From Cercis canadensis (lineage: Eukaryota; Streptophyta; Magnoliopsida; Fabales; Fabaceae), in contig QAOA01006501.1 of the NCBI GenBank assembly GCA_003255065.1, forward strand, positions 64,901 to 128,900: a stretch of 64,000 bases of DNA. Reading direction: 5' to 3'. The translations under genes were made by a program, and so were the position numbers. Numbering within the stretch: position 1 is the first letter of the stretch; the number at the start of each line of letters is the position of its first letter. Positions 36,555 to 47,635 of the stretch are shown here, piece by piece. The notes beneath the pieces were generated by a model. The model ran no database searches, was not told where the DNA came from, and saw only the letters and a list, made by a program, of their open reading frames with translations.

Positions 36555-36920
36555 GGTTTATGGTTTGGAGTTAGGGTTAGGGTTAGGGTTAGGATTTATG
36601 GGTTTAGGACTTAAGGGTTAGTGTTTGGGGTTTAGGATTAAGGTTTGGGGTTTAAAGTTTTGGGGTTAAGATTAATATTTAGGGTTAGAGTTTAAGATTT
36701 AGGGTTAGGGTTAGGGTTTGGGGTTTAGTAGTTTAGGGTTAGGTTTGGTGTTTAAGGGTTTAGCTTAGAGTTTAGGGTTTTGGAATTTAAGGGGTTTATG
36801 ATTAGGATTTAGGATTAGGGTTTTAGGGTTTAGGGTTAAGGTTTGGGGCTTAGAGGTTTAGTGATTTAGGTTTGGGGTTTAGGATTTTAGGGTAAGGGTT
36901 TAAAGGTTTAGAGTTTTTAT
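36555..36920 (+). repeat. degenerate telomere-like tract, duplicate copy
   Basis: Second copy of the 34226-34600 tract within the 35460-37786 block. It has a few indels relative to the first, including an extra short phrase near 36600. Confidence 0.85.
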
Positions 36921-38090
36921 TGTGTTATTAATTACTCTTTTGTATGATAGATGTCAGATCATCCTAGGCATTTATCTCTAGTATCTAGGCCTTTCAGGAA
37001 GCGTAAAGGGAAGGATGTTGCTCGGTTATCTCAGACCGAGCCAACATCATTGCCCTTGTTCATGCCGACCTCAAGGTTGGCGCGCACACTATCACTATAA
37101 GCAATCCGGAGCAACAACCTCGGGCCATACATCATCGGCCGCTGGAGGGTCGTCTCATGCCAGTCCAACCATCTCAGACTCACAATTGCCCCGTGCCCAA
37201 TGGGCAGATGGTCGGTTGTGGATTTGGCCACACTGGAGGAAGGAGTAAATTAATCCTAATACATGGCTTAGTACATTTGTAATGTTATAGTTTATTATTT
37301 TCATACTGATAATCATTTTTTTGTGCAGCTTTATTTCTTCCAAAGAGCCCGTCTATTATCTTTCAACTATTTATAAGTCAAAATATGAGAACATGTGGCT
37401 AGACTTCACCTTTGTTCCTAATAAGGTGAAGCAGTTATGGTGGGCCGTGTTCAAGGTAATAATACTTATATTACCTTTAATTTTAATTTTACTTAAAGTA
37501 GCTTCATTTAAATGTGTACTAACAATGATCTTCTATTTTTTAATGCAGAGCAAATGTATATGGAACCTACTGTATGAAAGCCATATTCGTAATATTTGGC
37601 TTTCAAAGTGCAGTGATAACATCCGCCCTTCTTTCTAAGACATCAGGACCGGGAAGGCAAAGGGCGAATGGCTAAGCCCTAATGTCTTAGGCTCCCTGAG
37701 ATCAAAATGGGCCTCCGCTCAGTACAAGGCAATGTTTGAGTGGAACAAGAAGAACTGGTCCTTGGATCAAGGCAGTTGTTATCACAGGGGGTTCCATAAC
37801 TGTCTCTAAACACAAACGGAGGCTGGTAAGTTCCTAATTAATAATGTAGTTTAATTTTGTAGTTAATTTAAAATTTTGTTAGTGTTTACTAACAATTGTA
37901 TTTTTTTTTTGTAGACGAAGGAGTTGGGGAGAGAGCCCAACGCACCAAAGGTCTTTCGTTACCTCCAGCATAGTTCTAGCAAGGGTTAGGTCCATCCATG
38001 GGCTCAATCCACTTATGTAAGTAATTTTCAAGTTAATTACTGTTTATGTCAGTTTTATAGCTAGAGTCTTAAATTTTAGTACTACCTTGC

Positions 38091-39469
38091 CACTTTTATC
38101 TATACAGACTGAGTTTGAGAGGAGCTAGTCTAAGAGCTAGACCCAATCATTTTCTTCTTTTGTTGACGACATCGGGTTATGACTCGATGTTGTCGGCGAC
38201 AAGAACAAGAAAGGTCAGGTTTATGGCATGGACTCTGAGGCCAATATGTTGGACTCGACCCATTTGCAGGCTACCCAACCCTCCTAGTAGCCAGATCCTC
38301 ACCTGTCGGAGATGATGTCACAAGTGGCCGCCTTGACGCAACGGGTCCAAGAGCTAGAGAGTATCAACATAGTAGTGCAGGTTCTTTGAGTCTCCAGCTC
38401 ATCCACTAAGGGCCTCGCTGCAATGTTGGCTCAGCTCTTGCAGCGAGGACAAGGTGCGCCATATGTTGCATGAAAGTAATAGGAAACACTCCTAGAGGAG
38501 GGGTGAATAGGAGTTTAGAAAATTCTTTTAATAAATGAGTAAACTCAGAGATTAAATCATGAATTTAAACACTACAGCAGTAAGATCATTAGCTGAAATA
38601 TCCTCAATTAATGAGCAAGGAGATTTAATCAATATCACACTGCATATTAGTCATAGATCAAAAACCAGAAAACCTGTTTAGACAAGAAACAAAGATAGCA
38701 GCATATGAAGTCTATAATCAACTCAAGCTTTTAAAGATAAAGGAAGAGAAGAGCTTAACACAGATTTTTATAGTGGTTCNCACTTTTATCTATACAAACT
38801 GAGTTTGAGAGGAGCTAGTCTAAGAGTCAGGCCCAATCATTTTCTTCTTTTGTTGACGACATCGGGTTATGACTCGATGTTGTCGGCGACAAGAACAAGA
38901 AATGTCGGGTTTATGGCATGGACTCTGAGGCCAATATGTTGGACTCGACCCATTTGCAGGCTACCCAACCCTCCTAGTAGCTAGATCCTCACCTGTCGGA
39001 GATGATGTCACAAGTGGCCGCCTTGACGCAATGGGTCCAAGAGCTAGAGAGTATCAACACAGTAGTGCAGGTTCTTCGAGTCTCCAGCTCATCCACTAAG
39101 GGCCTCGTTGCAATGTTGGCTCAGCTCTTGCAGCGAGGACAAGGTGCGCCATATGTTCCATGAAAGTAATAGGAAACACTCCTAGAGGAGGGGTGAATAG
39201 GAGTTTAGAAAATTCTTTTAATAAATGAGTAAACTCAGAGATTAAATCATGAATTTAAACACTACAGCAGTAAGATCATTAGCTGAAATATCCTCAATTA
39301 ATGAGCAAGGAGATTTAATCAATATCACACTGCATATCAGTCATAGATCAAAAACTAGAAAACCTGTTTAGACAAGAAACAAAGATAGCAGCATATGAAG
39401 TCTATAATCAACTCAAGCTTTTAAAGATAAAGGAAGAGAAGAGCTTAACACATATTTTTATAGTGGTTC
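38091..39469. repeat. 689-bp direct duplication joined by one N (38780)
   Basis: 38091-38779 and 38781-39469 match nearly base for base (few substitutions, same length). They cover the last transposase exon and the start of the solo LTR. Probable assembly artefact; the true locus likely has one copy. Confidence 0.88.
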
Positions 39470-40269
39470 AGCACTAAGGCCTACATCCACTTCTCCCAAC
39501 CATTGGGGTTCCACTAGAAATTGTGAGGTTAATTTGACAAAGCTTCTCCAAGCCTTTTACACCCTTGGTTTTCCCACAAAAGCTCACCAAGAACTTTCTC
39601 CCTCTAGACTAATTTCTAGAGGTCTCTCTCAAGAATTTCCTACTGAAATTCTAAGTCAACAACACTCAAAAAGAAATGTTGAGTTCCATTTTAATACTCT
39701 TACTCTCTATAGAGCAGATTTTACAAGTTTCTTAACATGAGAAAGAGAAGGCAAGCTTGCTACAATGGAAGACCGAAGTCTGTGTATTTCTTCCTTTTTT
39801 TTTTTTTTTTTTTTTTTTTNTTCTACTTTGAATGACCCGAGAATGCTGCAATAAAAGGAAAGGGGCAGCACGTGAAGAATGATCTCCACCTTTGGTCATG
39901 AGCCAGTTGTGGGGCTAATATACAATTTAGCTCCACTAACTATTTTCTTGTCATTTAGTAACCAAGAAAGTTACTTTACCAACTTCCCTTAAAGAGTGGA
40001 TCTCCAACAAGCCTTTATAAGAGAAACGGTTACTCAACATGTGAAGCAGCATTCTGACAAGAATCTTTGAGATATGAGAGCTTATCATGCATAGCAGCAG
40101 CTAGATGAGAAGAACTGGTATGAAAACTAGTACTTTAGAACAAGCAAAACTAGTTCTCAGATATCTTCACTAACCTACATTTAGAAACAAACTAACAGTA
40201 CAAACAGATTAGTGAATATTTAATCATTTGTTATCATCAAAAGCCTGAAAGAGAATTGTGGAACTAACA
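38471..40269. mobile_element. solo LTR, family 1 copy B, TSD TTGCA
   Basis: Begins TG at 38471 (again at 39161 in the duplicate) and ends CA at 40269, with TTGCA at 38466-38470 and 40270-40274. Real length from the second start is 1109 bp, matching the copy at 24119-25267. It lies inside the last CACTA transposase exon, so it is younger than that CACTA insertion. No internal retroelement genes. A T homopolymer with N occurs at 39820. Confidence 0.88.
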
Positions 40270-41159
40270 TTGCAGTCCCACAACCCCCTGCTAACAATTA
40301 TGATAATGCAACCAAAAGCTTGGGAGGAGACGACGACATGGACTATTAGGGTTGTAGTTTGTACCTTTTTTATTTTTTTCATTTTATAATATTTTTTATA
40401 TTTAATTGTAATTAAATTTAAATAATATATTTTTATTCTATTTCTCTTTGATTTATCTCATTTTTATTTTTACATATCTTGCATTTAATTAAAATTAATA
40501 ACTAATTTTTGAGACCAAAAAATATAGTTTATCACATAATTTCTCTCGGTTGATGTCCGAAAGAAGTTTCTCACAAACATAACGTTGTGAGAAAATGCAC
40601 AACATATGCATGAGAACTTTTCACGTGCACCATCTGCGGATTCGGCAGAAAATTCGTGAGAAATTTCTCATTGACAGATTTGTTTGTGAGAGCATCATTT
40701 TGTCATGAGGGTTTTTCTCTCTCCATAGAGTCCGTGAGAAATGTTGTGACAATATCGCTTTTCATGGACTTTAGGTCCTTTTCTCACGGATTTTATCCAT
40801 GAGAAAAAACCTCATTTCTTGTTATGGTACAACCTTCTAACATAGAGAAAACAAAGAAAGGTGGGAATATTGTGTTTAAGTATTTTGTTCCTTTAATTAG
40901 TCCATCACTACAAGAAAAATGTTGTTTTCCAACAGTAATTCTAGCGAAAGAAATTTTTTTGAAATTCCAACAGTAATTCTAACGGTAATGTAATTCCGTT
41001 GGAATATTCCGTCAAAATTACCATTAGAATTATCCAATTTTTTTTTAAGAATTCAAACGGTAAATTCTAACAGAATATACCGTTGGAATTTTTTATTTAT
41101 TAATTCCAACGGAATTTTCAACTGCAATTTCTATTTTATTACCATTGGAATGTTGTTGA

Positions 41160-41820
41160 ATATTTTCCCTTCACCCTTCGTATTTCACTTTCTCAAATCC
41201 CTAACTTCTCCTCTTCTTCGACTCTCCTTAGCACTCTCCATCGGACTTCAATCCATCGCCTCGCCGGTGTCTCTGCTCTGTCGATGTCTCGTTGTCTAGG
41301 TGGGTTCGGTGAGTTATGCTTCTTCTTCTTCTTCACTTTTACATTTCTGTTTCCATGCTTCTTCGGTGCTTGGGTTGTGCATTTCTTGATGTTGGATTTG
41401 TTGCTCTCTTATGACTGTCTACCTTTGGGTTCAACCTAATCTTCTCTCTTCATCTTTTTGCATTTTGTATATGGATGTATACACTTATCTTTTGCTAGGA
41501 ATTTTTTGGGTTAGGGCTTAGCTTAAATCCGAAAATGGGATGAGAAAATTGATGATGTGTGGATTTTTTGGTATTTTTTGGATGGATTACGAAACCTCTC
41601 AGAAATTCAAACCAGATTTTTCCCATTGTTTCATCCAATTCTCTTCTCTCTACCCGGATTTTGGAGCAAGCCCATTGTAAAACACTTTGCATTTTAGTTG
41701 TTGTGGTGAATTCTCTTGGCAGGAAAAGGAATCAGGGATTGCTTCATTGAAGAATACTGTTTTCAGCTTTGAATCATTCATTGAATATCCCTGCAAAAAT
41801 CCCGTTCAGGTAAAGAATCT
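41160..41820 (+). other. captured 5' UTR-like segment inside CACTA family 2
   Basis: CT-rich sequence with TCTCCTCTTCTTCGACTCTC and a GC-richer patch near 41230-41310 resembles a plant gene leader. Later, AAAGGAATCAGGGATTGC precedes a candidate donor CAG|GTAAAG at 41809. It is upstream of and co-oriented with the kinase fragment, so it may be that gene's 5' end, but I cannot assign it. Confidence 0.35.
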
Positions 41821-41862
41821 CTTTTTTCTGATTCTCCCCAATTGGTCTGCAATACATGTCTG

Positions 41863-43346
41863 TAGGGATGGCAATGGGGCGGGAAAGGGACTCCCCATCC
41901 CCATCCCCATCCTCGAAAGACATCCCCATGCCCCATCCCCGGACCCATCTCCGACGAGAATTTTTTAACATTCCCATGCCCCGCCCCATTGAATTTCCAT
42001 TTGCCCCATGCCCCGCCCCATTTACCCATACAACCATACTTTTCTAAATATACACAATTTACAAATTTAATCCATTGATCATGATTTCTAATTGAAATTT
42101 AAGTTTAATCAAACAAGATAATATAAATAATTCTGAAATAACATCATCAAGAATTTACATAGTTTGAAGCTTAGGAAAAAGGGTAATCTGAACTTGAAAA
42201 GTGAAATGAATCCTTGATAAATAGACTAGAAATTTGAAGCTGACTCAAATGGATGTATTGCTAGCAGTGCAACAATTTACATAGTTTTTACTGAGATGGA
42301 AAACAAATGCTTATAGTCACTTAAGCGTAATCATGCAATGAAAATTTATATCTACAAAATATGAATCATTGACTAGAGTAATTCAAGATTCAAAAATANA
42401 TCAAGAATTTACATAGTTTGAAGCTTAGGAAAAAGGGTAATCTGAACTTGAAAAGTGAAAAGAATCCTTGATAAATAGACTAGAAATTTGAAGATGACTC
42501 AAATGGATGTATTGCTAGCAGTGCAACAATTTACATAGTTTTTACTGAGATGGAAAACAAATGCTTATAGTCACTTAAGCGTAATCATGCAATGAAAATT
42601 TATATCTACAAAATATGAATCATTGACTAGAGTAATTCAAGATTCAAAAATATTTAACAAAGATTCTTAGGTAGCACAATATGCCACATCGGGTACACAT
42701 TAATTGCACACACATATTAATTGAAAAAGTTTGTTTTAGATGCCTGATTGAAATTCAAGCTTGTTTACTCGGGTTACCTTAGAAAACAATTGAAATGATA
42801 GCACTTCCACATATGTATCTATTCTCTTATATTAATAAGATTAAGGTTGATATTAGTCATGCAACATTTTTTATGATGAAAATATGTACAGATTTGCTTT
42901 GCAAAGTATTTAGAAGACATCCCTTGCTGACATTCAAACCATATCTTTAATCGTTTGAAGGAAAATTGTTGACATTCAAAAAGATTCAATTTCCCAAAAG
43001 CACTTCTTTGTGAAACAGCATTCACATAGTCCCTTCACAATTACCATGAAATATTAAAGAAGGCAAAATAATATAATTTTGAGTAACTACTTCATGTAAT
43101 GAAACACGGAAAAGGATTTACTTGATATAAATAAACTTAGAAAACATGAGCAGAGATATATGATTGTCAAATGTATTATATATATTTATATGACAGGTGG
43201 GGTGAGGCTTACCCATCCCCGGACCCGCCCTATAAAATTACTCAAAAAATTACTCATCCATATCTCCATTTTTCTGCCCCATACCCATACCCGAACGGGT
43301 AAAAATATCAGTGCCCCATCGGGTCTGGGGCAAATTGTCATCCCTA
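41863..43346. mobile_element. hAT-like element nested in CACTA family 2
   Basis: Ends are TAGGGATGGCAA and TTGTCATCCCTA, the common plant hAT terminus. Flanks CATGTCTG (41855-41862) and CCTGTTTG (43347-43354) agree at 6 of 8, a weathered 8-bp target duplication. Near each end lie GGGGATGGGGA-type repeats. No transposase is visible. A 253-bp duplication at N 42399 (42146-42398 and 42400-42652) is probably artefactual. Confidence 0.75.
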
Positions 43347-44103
43347 CCTGTTTGAACTCTGCGAGCAAAGCCCTGTTTGGTTGATCAGAAAGCTATTTTA
43401 TATATTTATAAACCTTTTTGGGAATCTGATTCTTTGGATGAGTTTTAGTTCCTCACAATTATTACAATTCGTTGCAAATAATGGTTTCATTAGTCAGAAA
43501 GGATGGAACTTTGAGTTTCTATTAAGTACTCTTGCAAAGGCCCCTGATTTTGATTAGCTTCCTTGTCGACCAAACTGAGTTCGAACGGCGACGATGGAGC
43601 TACTTAAGAAATTTTCATTTTGTTTTGGGAAAATGGTGACNTATATATTTATATGACGGGTGGGGTGAGGCTTACCCATCCCCGGACCCGCCCTATAAAA
43701 TTACTCAAAAAAGTACTCATCCCCATCTCCATTTTTCTGCCCCATACCCGTACCCGAACGGGTAAAAATACCAATGCCCCATCGGGTCTGGCGCAAATTG
43801 TCATCCCTACCTGTTTGAACTCTGCGAGCAAAGCCCTGTTTGGTTGATCAGAAAGCTATTTTATATATTTATAAACCTTTTTGGGAAGCTGATTCTTTGG
43901 ATGAGTTTTAGTTCCTCACAATTATTACAATTCGTTGCAAATAATGGTTTCATTAGTCAGAAAGGATGGAACTTTGAGTTTCTATTAAGTACTCTTGCAA
44001 AGGCCCCTGATTTTGATTAGCTTCCTTGTCGACCAAACTGAGTTCGAACGGCGACGATGGAGCTACTTAAGAAATTTTCATTTTGTTTTGGGAAAATGGT
44101 GAC
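43179..44103. repeat. 462-bp direct duplication joined by one N (43641)
   Basis: 43179-43640 and 43642-44103 are near identical and include the right end of the hAT-like element plus flank. This makes it look as if there were two hAT ends. Likely an assembly duplication. Confidence 0.88.
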
Positions 44104-44819
44104 CAAGGATATCAAGGGTTCAATTTATGGTTTCCTGGTTAGGAGGTGGGATGGATCCTGATGATCATTTATCGTTTTAGTTGGATCTTAAAGCTAAGGA
44201 TAGGTTCAAATATTTTATTGTGATCAATATTTATCAGTAAACTGATTTGCTTTTAAAAGGGGTCTGTTTATGTCTTTGTATTTTCTTTTGCACGTTGCTT
44301 ATGGGTAAATTGAAGATTCATTCATGTAATTATCAATGAACATGTATGTAACTTGTATGCTGATGCAAAGTGTTTCGGTCAATGTTTTGTGTTGGTTTCG
44401 CATGCCTAATGACACATTTTTTGTTCATTAAAACATTGAAACTGCACAGTTTTTCCTGAGTTTGATTTACTAGGCCATTTTCTGTTGAATATTAAATTAT
44501 GAAGGAAAATGTGTAGAATCTGGTAGTCAATTGCTTTGGAGTACATCTATCCATGCCCTTGCTGACACATGTATATAATTTACTTAGTTCTAGACTGCAA
44601 ATCTTGAATATTTCTTTCTTATATCTCCTTAAATCTTTCTTGTTCCTAACTTATTCTATATGGCTAATATATTTAACTCCTTTACTAATTAAAATAGTTC
44701 TTATATTTTAGATCTTTTTCTTTCTCCTAAATACTATCAAAAAGGCTGTCTTTAACACACTATTTATTACTGGAGACTTGAATTCAAATTTGATGGCTTC
44801 TTGTTATACAATTATGCAG

Positions 44820-45644
44820 TTGGGAGGTTGTAATGGGTGATTTCAATTCCAACAAAATCTTAGAGGACTTCTTCATTCCAGATTACATACTTGTAGCAGG
44901 GTCCGAGGTTGGAAGTAGTTCCCATGTACCTGCATGTCCTGTAATAGTCTTCATAAATTCCAAAAGTGGTGGTCAGCTTGGAGGGGAACTTCTTGTTGCA
45001 TATCGTTCCCTTCTTAACAAAAACCAGGTATATTACCACCTGTTAGTGAGTCAAACTCTTTCTAAAATTTATTCAAAGATGGGACATGCTTTACTGATTA
45101 TGTGTTCACATTATCGCCGATTAGATTGATATTAAGGCAATTCTGTTTGTAGGTTTTTGATTTGGGAGAAAATGCTCCAGATAAGGTGCTGCATCAGCTT
45201 TATGTTACTTTAGAAACTCTCAAATATAGAGGAGATAATAGTGAGTTGACTTCTTAACTTACAAATTTTGATATTCCTTTCCCACATGTGTGCAAAACAG
45301 CAAAAGTGTCAACCAAGGGTTATAACTTTAACATTGTCAATAAGCTTGTCTCTAATGACCCCCAATGATAGTTTTGGTAATTACTCAAGATACAGATAGA
45401 ACATTTTATTTGGATCTATGAAATTGAAAGCCAGAACACTTCCATATTTTAAAAATTTGCACTTAAGGGCAGTGTTCTCTTTGTTAGTTAGCTTTTATTT
45501 CTAAAGTTTGAATGTGTTTTTCAGCTGGCATATTACAATGAGAATGAGAGCTCCAAAGGAAGGTTCTTGTGACCCTATTGCACCTCTGGAGCTTCCCCAT
45601 TCTTTGCATGCATTCCACCGTGTCTCTTCAACAGATTAAGTATG
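44820..45644 (+). pseudogene. captured diacylglycerol kinase fragment (three exons)
   Basis: Diacylglycerol kinase phosphorylates diacylglycerol to phosphatidic acid. Exon 44820-45027 opens MGDFNSNKILEDFFIPDYIL and includes CPVIVFINSKSGGQLGG, the start of the catalytic domain. Exon 45153-45240 gives VFDLGENAPDKVLHQLY. Exon 45525-45644 gives WHITMRMRAPKEGSCDPIAP and LELPHSLHAFHRVSSTD, then stops. Borders are GT-AG. The wording matches plant cluster-II DGKs (DGK5/7 type, from memory). The exons that should hold the GGDGT nucleotide-binding motif are missing between the second and third, and joining these two would shift the frame. No active kinase can result. It sits inside the CACTA at 40906-47632, so it is a captured gene piece. 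Confidence 0.9.
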
Positions 45645-46229
45645 GTGAGTTTTATTGCTTCTTTAAATATGTTTATTCCTGTTCAGAAATATGAATGCTA
45701 ATAATGTCTTTGTTCAGTAATGTATTGCTGTTGTTCATCTGGAAACTCCATATTCTATGCTTTGATAAGTGGTTAAACTTGTGGAGATGTCTGAAATAGT
45801 ATTCTCTACATGCCAGAAGGCCATCTTTGCTAGTCAGTTTATCTTCTGAGATCTTCTTTAGGGTTTTTTCCGTCGTCAATTCTTGGCCTATGGTAATTAC
45901 CTAAGCCAATGTTTTTTTCTGGGGGAGTAGGGGTGGCAAGTACATCAAGGATACCTTCTTTCAATTCAAATCCTACTCTGACAGAATACATGTGATAAGA
46001 AGAGTCATTGAGAAATGGTTTGAGTAGGACCAGTTAAATTGTTTCTTTTGATCACAAGTCTCCGTATAATCTGAGGTGCTTGTGCATCTTCAGTAAATAA
46101 TTTGTCATATTTCTTTTTTCTTCCCTTTCATTTGCTCACTACTTCTGGATGAACGCAGTTTATGCAAGTATATGATGATGCAGTAAATCAATCAAATTTA
46201 TGGATTTAGGAAGAAAGATATGGTTCTTG

Positions 46230-46667
46230 AAATCAGTGTTCTAGATGCAACCTTTGTGCAAAGGAAGTGAAAGTATATATAGGGAGTATGGATGATATAG
46301 AGAGAGGGATTTATTGTAATCATGGGAAAATCATAAAAAAAATAAAATATACACAAATCTGATATTTTTTGTGCTCTTTTCTTATAAATCTTATATTTGA
46401 ACAATCTAGATTATATCTCATGGCTACTCTTGTTTGTATAACGATTAGNAAATCAGTGTTCTAGATGCAACCTTTGTGCAAAGGAAGTGAAAGTATATAT
46501 AGGGAGTATGGATGATATAGAGAGAGGGATTTATTGTAATCATGGGAAAATCATAAAGAAAATAAAATATACACAAATCTGATATTTTTTGTGCTCTTTT
46601 CTTATAAATCTTATATTTGAACAATCTAGATTATATCTTATGGCTACTCTTGTTTGTATAACGATTA
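46230..46667. repeat. 218-bp direct duplication joined by one N (46449)
   Basis: 46230-46447 and 46450-46667 are the same sequence with very few differences. Probable assembly artefact inside CACTA family 2. Confidence 0.88.
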
Positions 46668-46713
46668 CCCGTATGTTTATTATATTTTTCATCTCCTATT
46701 GTTACTGGTACAG

Positions 46714-46809
46714 GGGGTACAACCACTTCTGGATGGTGTACTTAGTTATTTGCCTTGTCCAATTGAAGTTAGTAGTTATGCTCTGGACCAAACAAAGAAT
46801 GAGGAGAAG
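46714..46809 (+). pseudogene. captured exon of mitochondrial-type elongation factor G
   Basis: A 96-bp exon after an acceptor (GGTACAG) and before a GT donor encodes [20 protein letters not shown] followed by [12 protein letters not shown]. This is the segment of EF-G between the G domain and domain II, and the sequence is that of plant mitochondrial EF-G (from memory). EF-G moves the ribosome during organelle translation. Only this one exon is recognisable. It lies in the same CACTA element as the kinase fragment, 1.07 kb downstream and in the same orientation, so the element holds pieces from two unrelated genes. Confidence 0.85.
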
Positions 46810-47635
46810 GTACTCAATTGATGGAAACATTGTAATATTCCTTATTTATTCAAAAAAAGACTAATGCCAAGATCCAAGAAATCAACTAAGTTTCCTCCAA
46901 AATGTGCTTAGGGAGAGTATGATGGCTATTTGCCTCTATTGATGTCACTTGTATTGGTTTTTAAGTTTACATTTGATGTTTTATGAAAATTCTTTAGCAA
47001 GAATTTTTTACTGTATAATTTGCTCATTTGTAAGCTATCATATTTTGTAGAATACTAATAGAGATCTTGTTCTATTGTTAAATTATAAATACAACGAGGT
47101 TTTGCATATTTTTGTTAAATTATTCTTTTTATAGTAGTGTATTCAAACAAAATATTTTATAAATACATGCATTTGAAATGTTGTATCGAAATTACATGTA
47201 ATTAAAATTCACAAGAATTTGTCAAATGGTAGATTTTGATTTTTAAGAAATATTATTTAAGAATTTACCTTTAAAAGTAAAGTAAAAAAAAATACTTAAA
47301 AATTCCAACGAAATTTTCATTCTGTTGAAATTTCAAAAAATACAAAATAAATTTCAAATTTTTTCAAAAAATAAAAAAATAATTTTTTAAAAAATATTTT
47401 TTTTTCAACATTCCAACGGTAATTCCAACAGACAATACTATTAGAATTTTCCAAAATAATTCCAATAGTATTTTACCGTTGGAATTTGTTGTTGAAATTT
47501 TTTCCCCAAAAATAAATTCCAATTGTACAATTCCGTTGGAATTTTGCAATTCCAATGACCCAAAATTCCAACAGAATTTGGCCAAATTCCAACAGAAAAA
47601 TTCCGTTAGAATCCAACAATTTTCTTGTAGTGCAT

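Larger units (their letters stand above)
33130..37786. repeat. 2.33-kb direct duplication joined by one N (35459)
   Basis: 33130-35457 and 35460-37786 are the same sequence with scattered substitutions and small length changes in microsatellite-like runs, roughly 1 percent by eye. The copies share the same CACTA 5' end, leader, telomere-like tract and transposase exons, and both begin inside the transposon's left flank. With the lone N between them, the likeliest reading is two haplotypes or contig ends placed in tandem by the assembler. Confidence 0.85.
36951..40349 (+). pseudogene. CACTA transposase gene (Transposase_24 / TNP1-like), interrupted by solo LTR
   Basis: Pieces in order: ATG at 36951 (MSDHPRHLSLVSRPF, basic, then an in-frame stop near 37100); exon 37329-37455 (EPVYYLSTIYKSKYENMW, VKQLWWAVFK); exon 37549 to about 37826 (GEWLSPNVLGSLRSKWAS, AMFEWNKKNW); exon from about 37915 (TKELGREPNAPKVFRYL); exon from 38108 (SFVDDIG, MMSQVAALTQRVQELES coiled coil). 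The end comes after the LTR with ATKSLGGDDDMDY and a stop at 40349. This layout fits the plant En/Spm Transposase_24 family, a DNA-binding partner protein. Stops and the LTR insertion make it a pseudogene. Another copy of the 5' exons lies at 34622-35457. Confidence 0.8.
33243..40826 (+). mobile_element. CACTA (En/Spm) transposon, family 1, TSD GTA
   Basis: The left end is CACTACAAGAAAAAAGGG at 33243 and the right end is a degenerate TTTCTTGTTATG ending 40826, flanked by GTA at 33240-33242 and 40827-40829. Subterminal repeats of CTCACGGA/CCGTGAGAA lie at 33260-33520 and 40540-40810. The interior encodes an En/Spm (Ptta, Transposase_24-like) protein. The nominal length of 7.6 kb includes two probable assembly duplications (N at 35459 and 38780) and a solo LTR. 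The real element is about 3.4 kb. No DDE-type TNPD transposase is seen, so it is probably non-autonomous. Confidence 0.9.
40906..47632. mobile_element. CACTA transposon, family 2, carrying host gene fragments, TSD CAT
   Basis: The left end CACTACAAGAAAAATGTTG (40906) and the inverse complement of the right end, CACTACAAGAAAATTGTTG (to 47632), agree at 18 of 19 bases. Both are flanked by CAT (40903-40905 and 47633-47635). Subterminal repeats built on TTCCAACGG/CCGTTGGAA fill 40930-41155 and 47300-47620, quite unlike family 1. The interior has no transposase. It holds a diacylglycerol kinase fragment, an EF-G exon, a CT-rich leader-like segment and a nested hAT element. Nominal length 6.7 kb includes three assembly duplications (N at 42399, 43641, 46449). 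Confidence 0.92.

Noticed and set aside
34226-36920. Telomere-like repeats as a former chromosome end or fusion point
   Set aside because: The tract recurs at the same position inside two CACTA copies, so it is transposon sequence.
33130-37786. Genuine tandem duplication of the CACTA 5' half
   Set aside because: The lone N at the joint and the same pattern at eight other Ns make an assembly cause far likelier.
41774-42047. Gly/Pro-rich frames on both strands
   Set aside because: They translate the GGGGAT subterminal repeats of the hAT-like element and have no domain.
43649-43831. A second hAT-like element end
   Set aside because: It is the assembly duplicate of 43179-43640, not an independent insertion.
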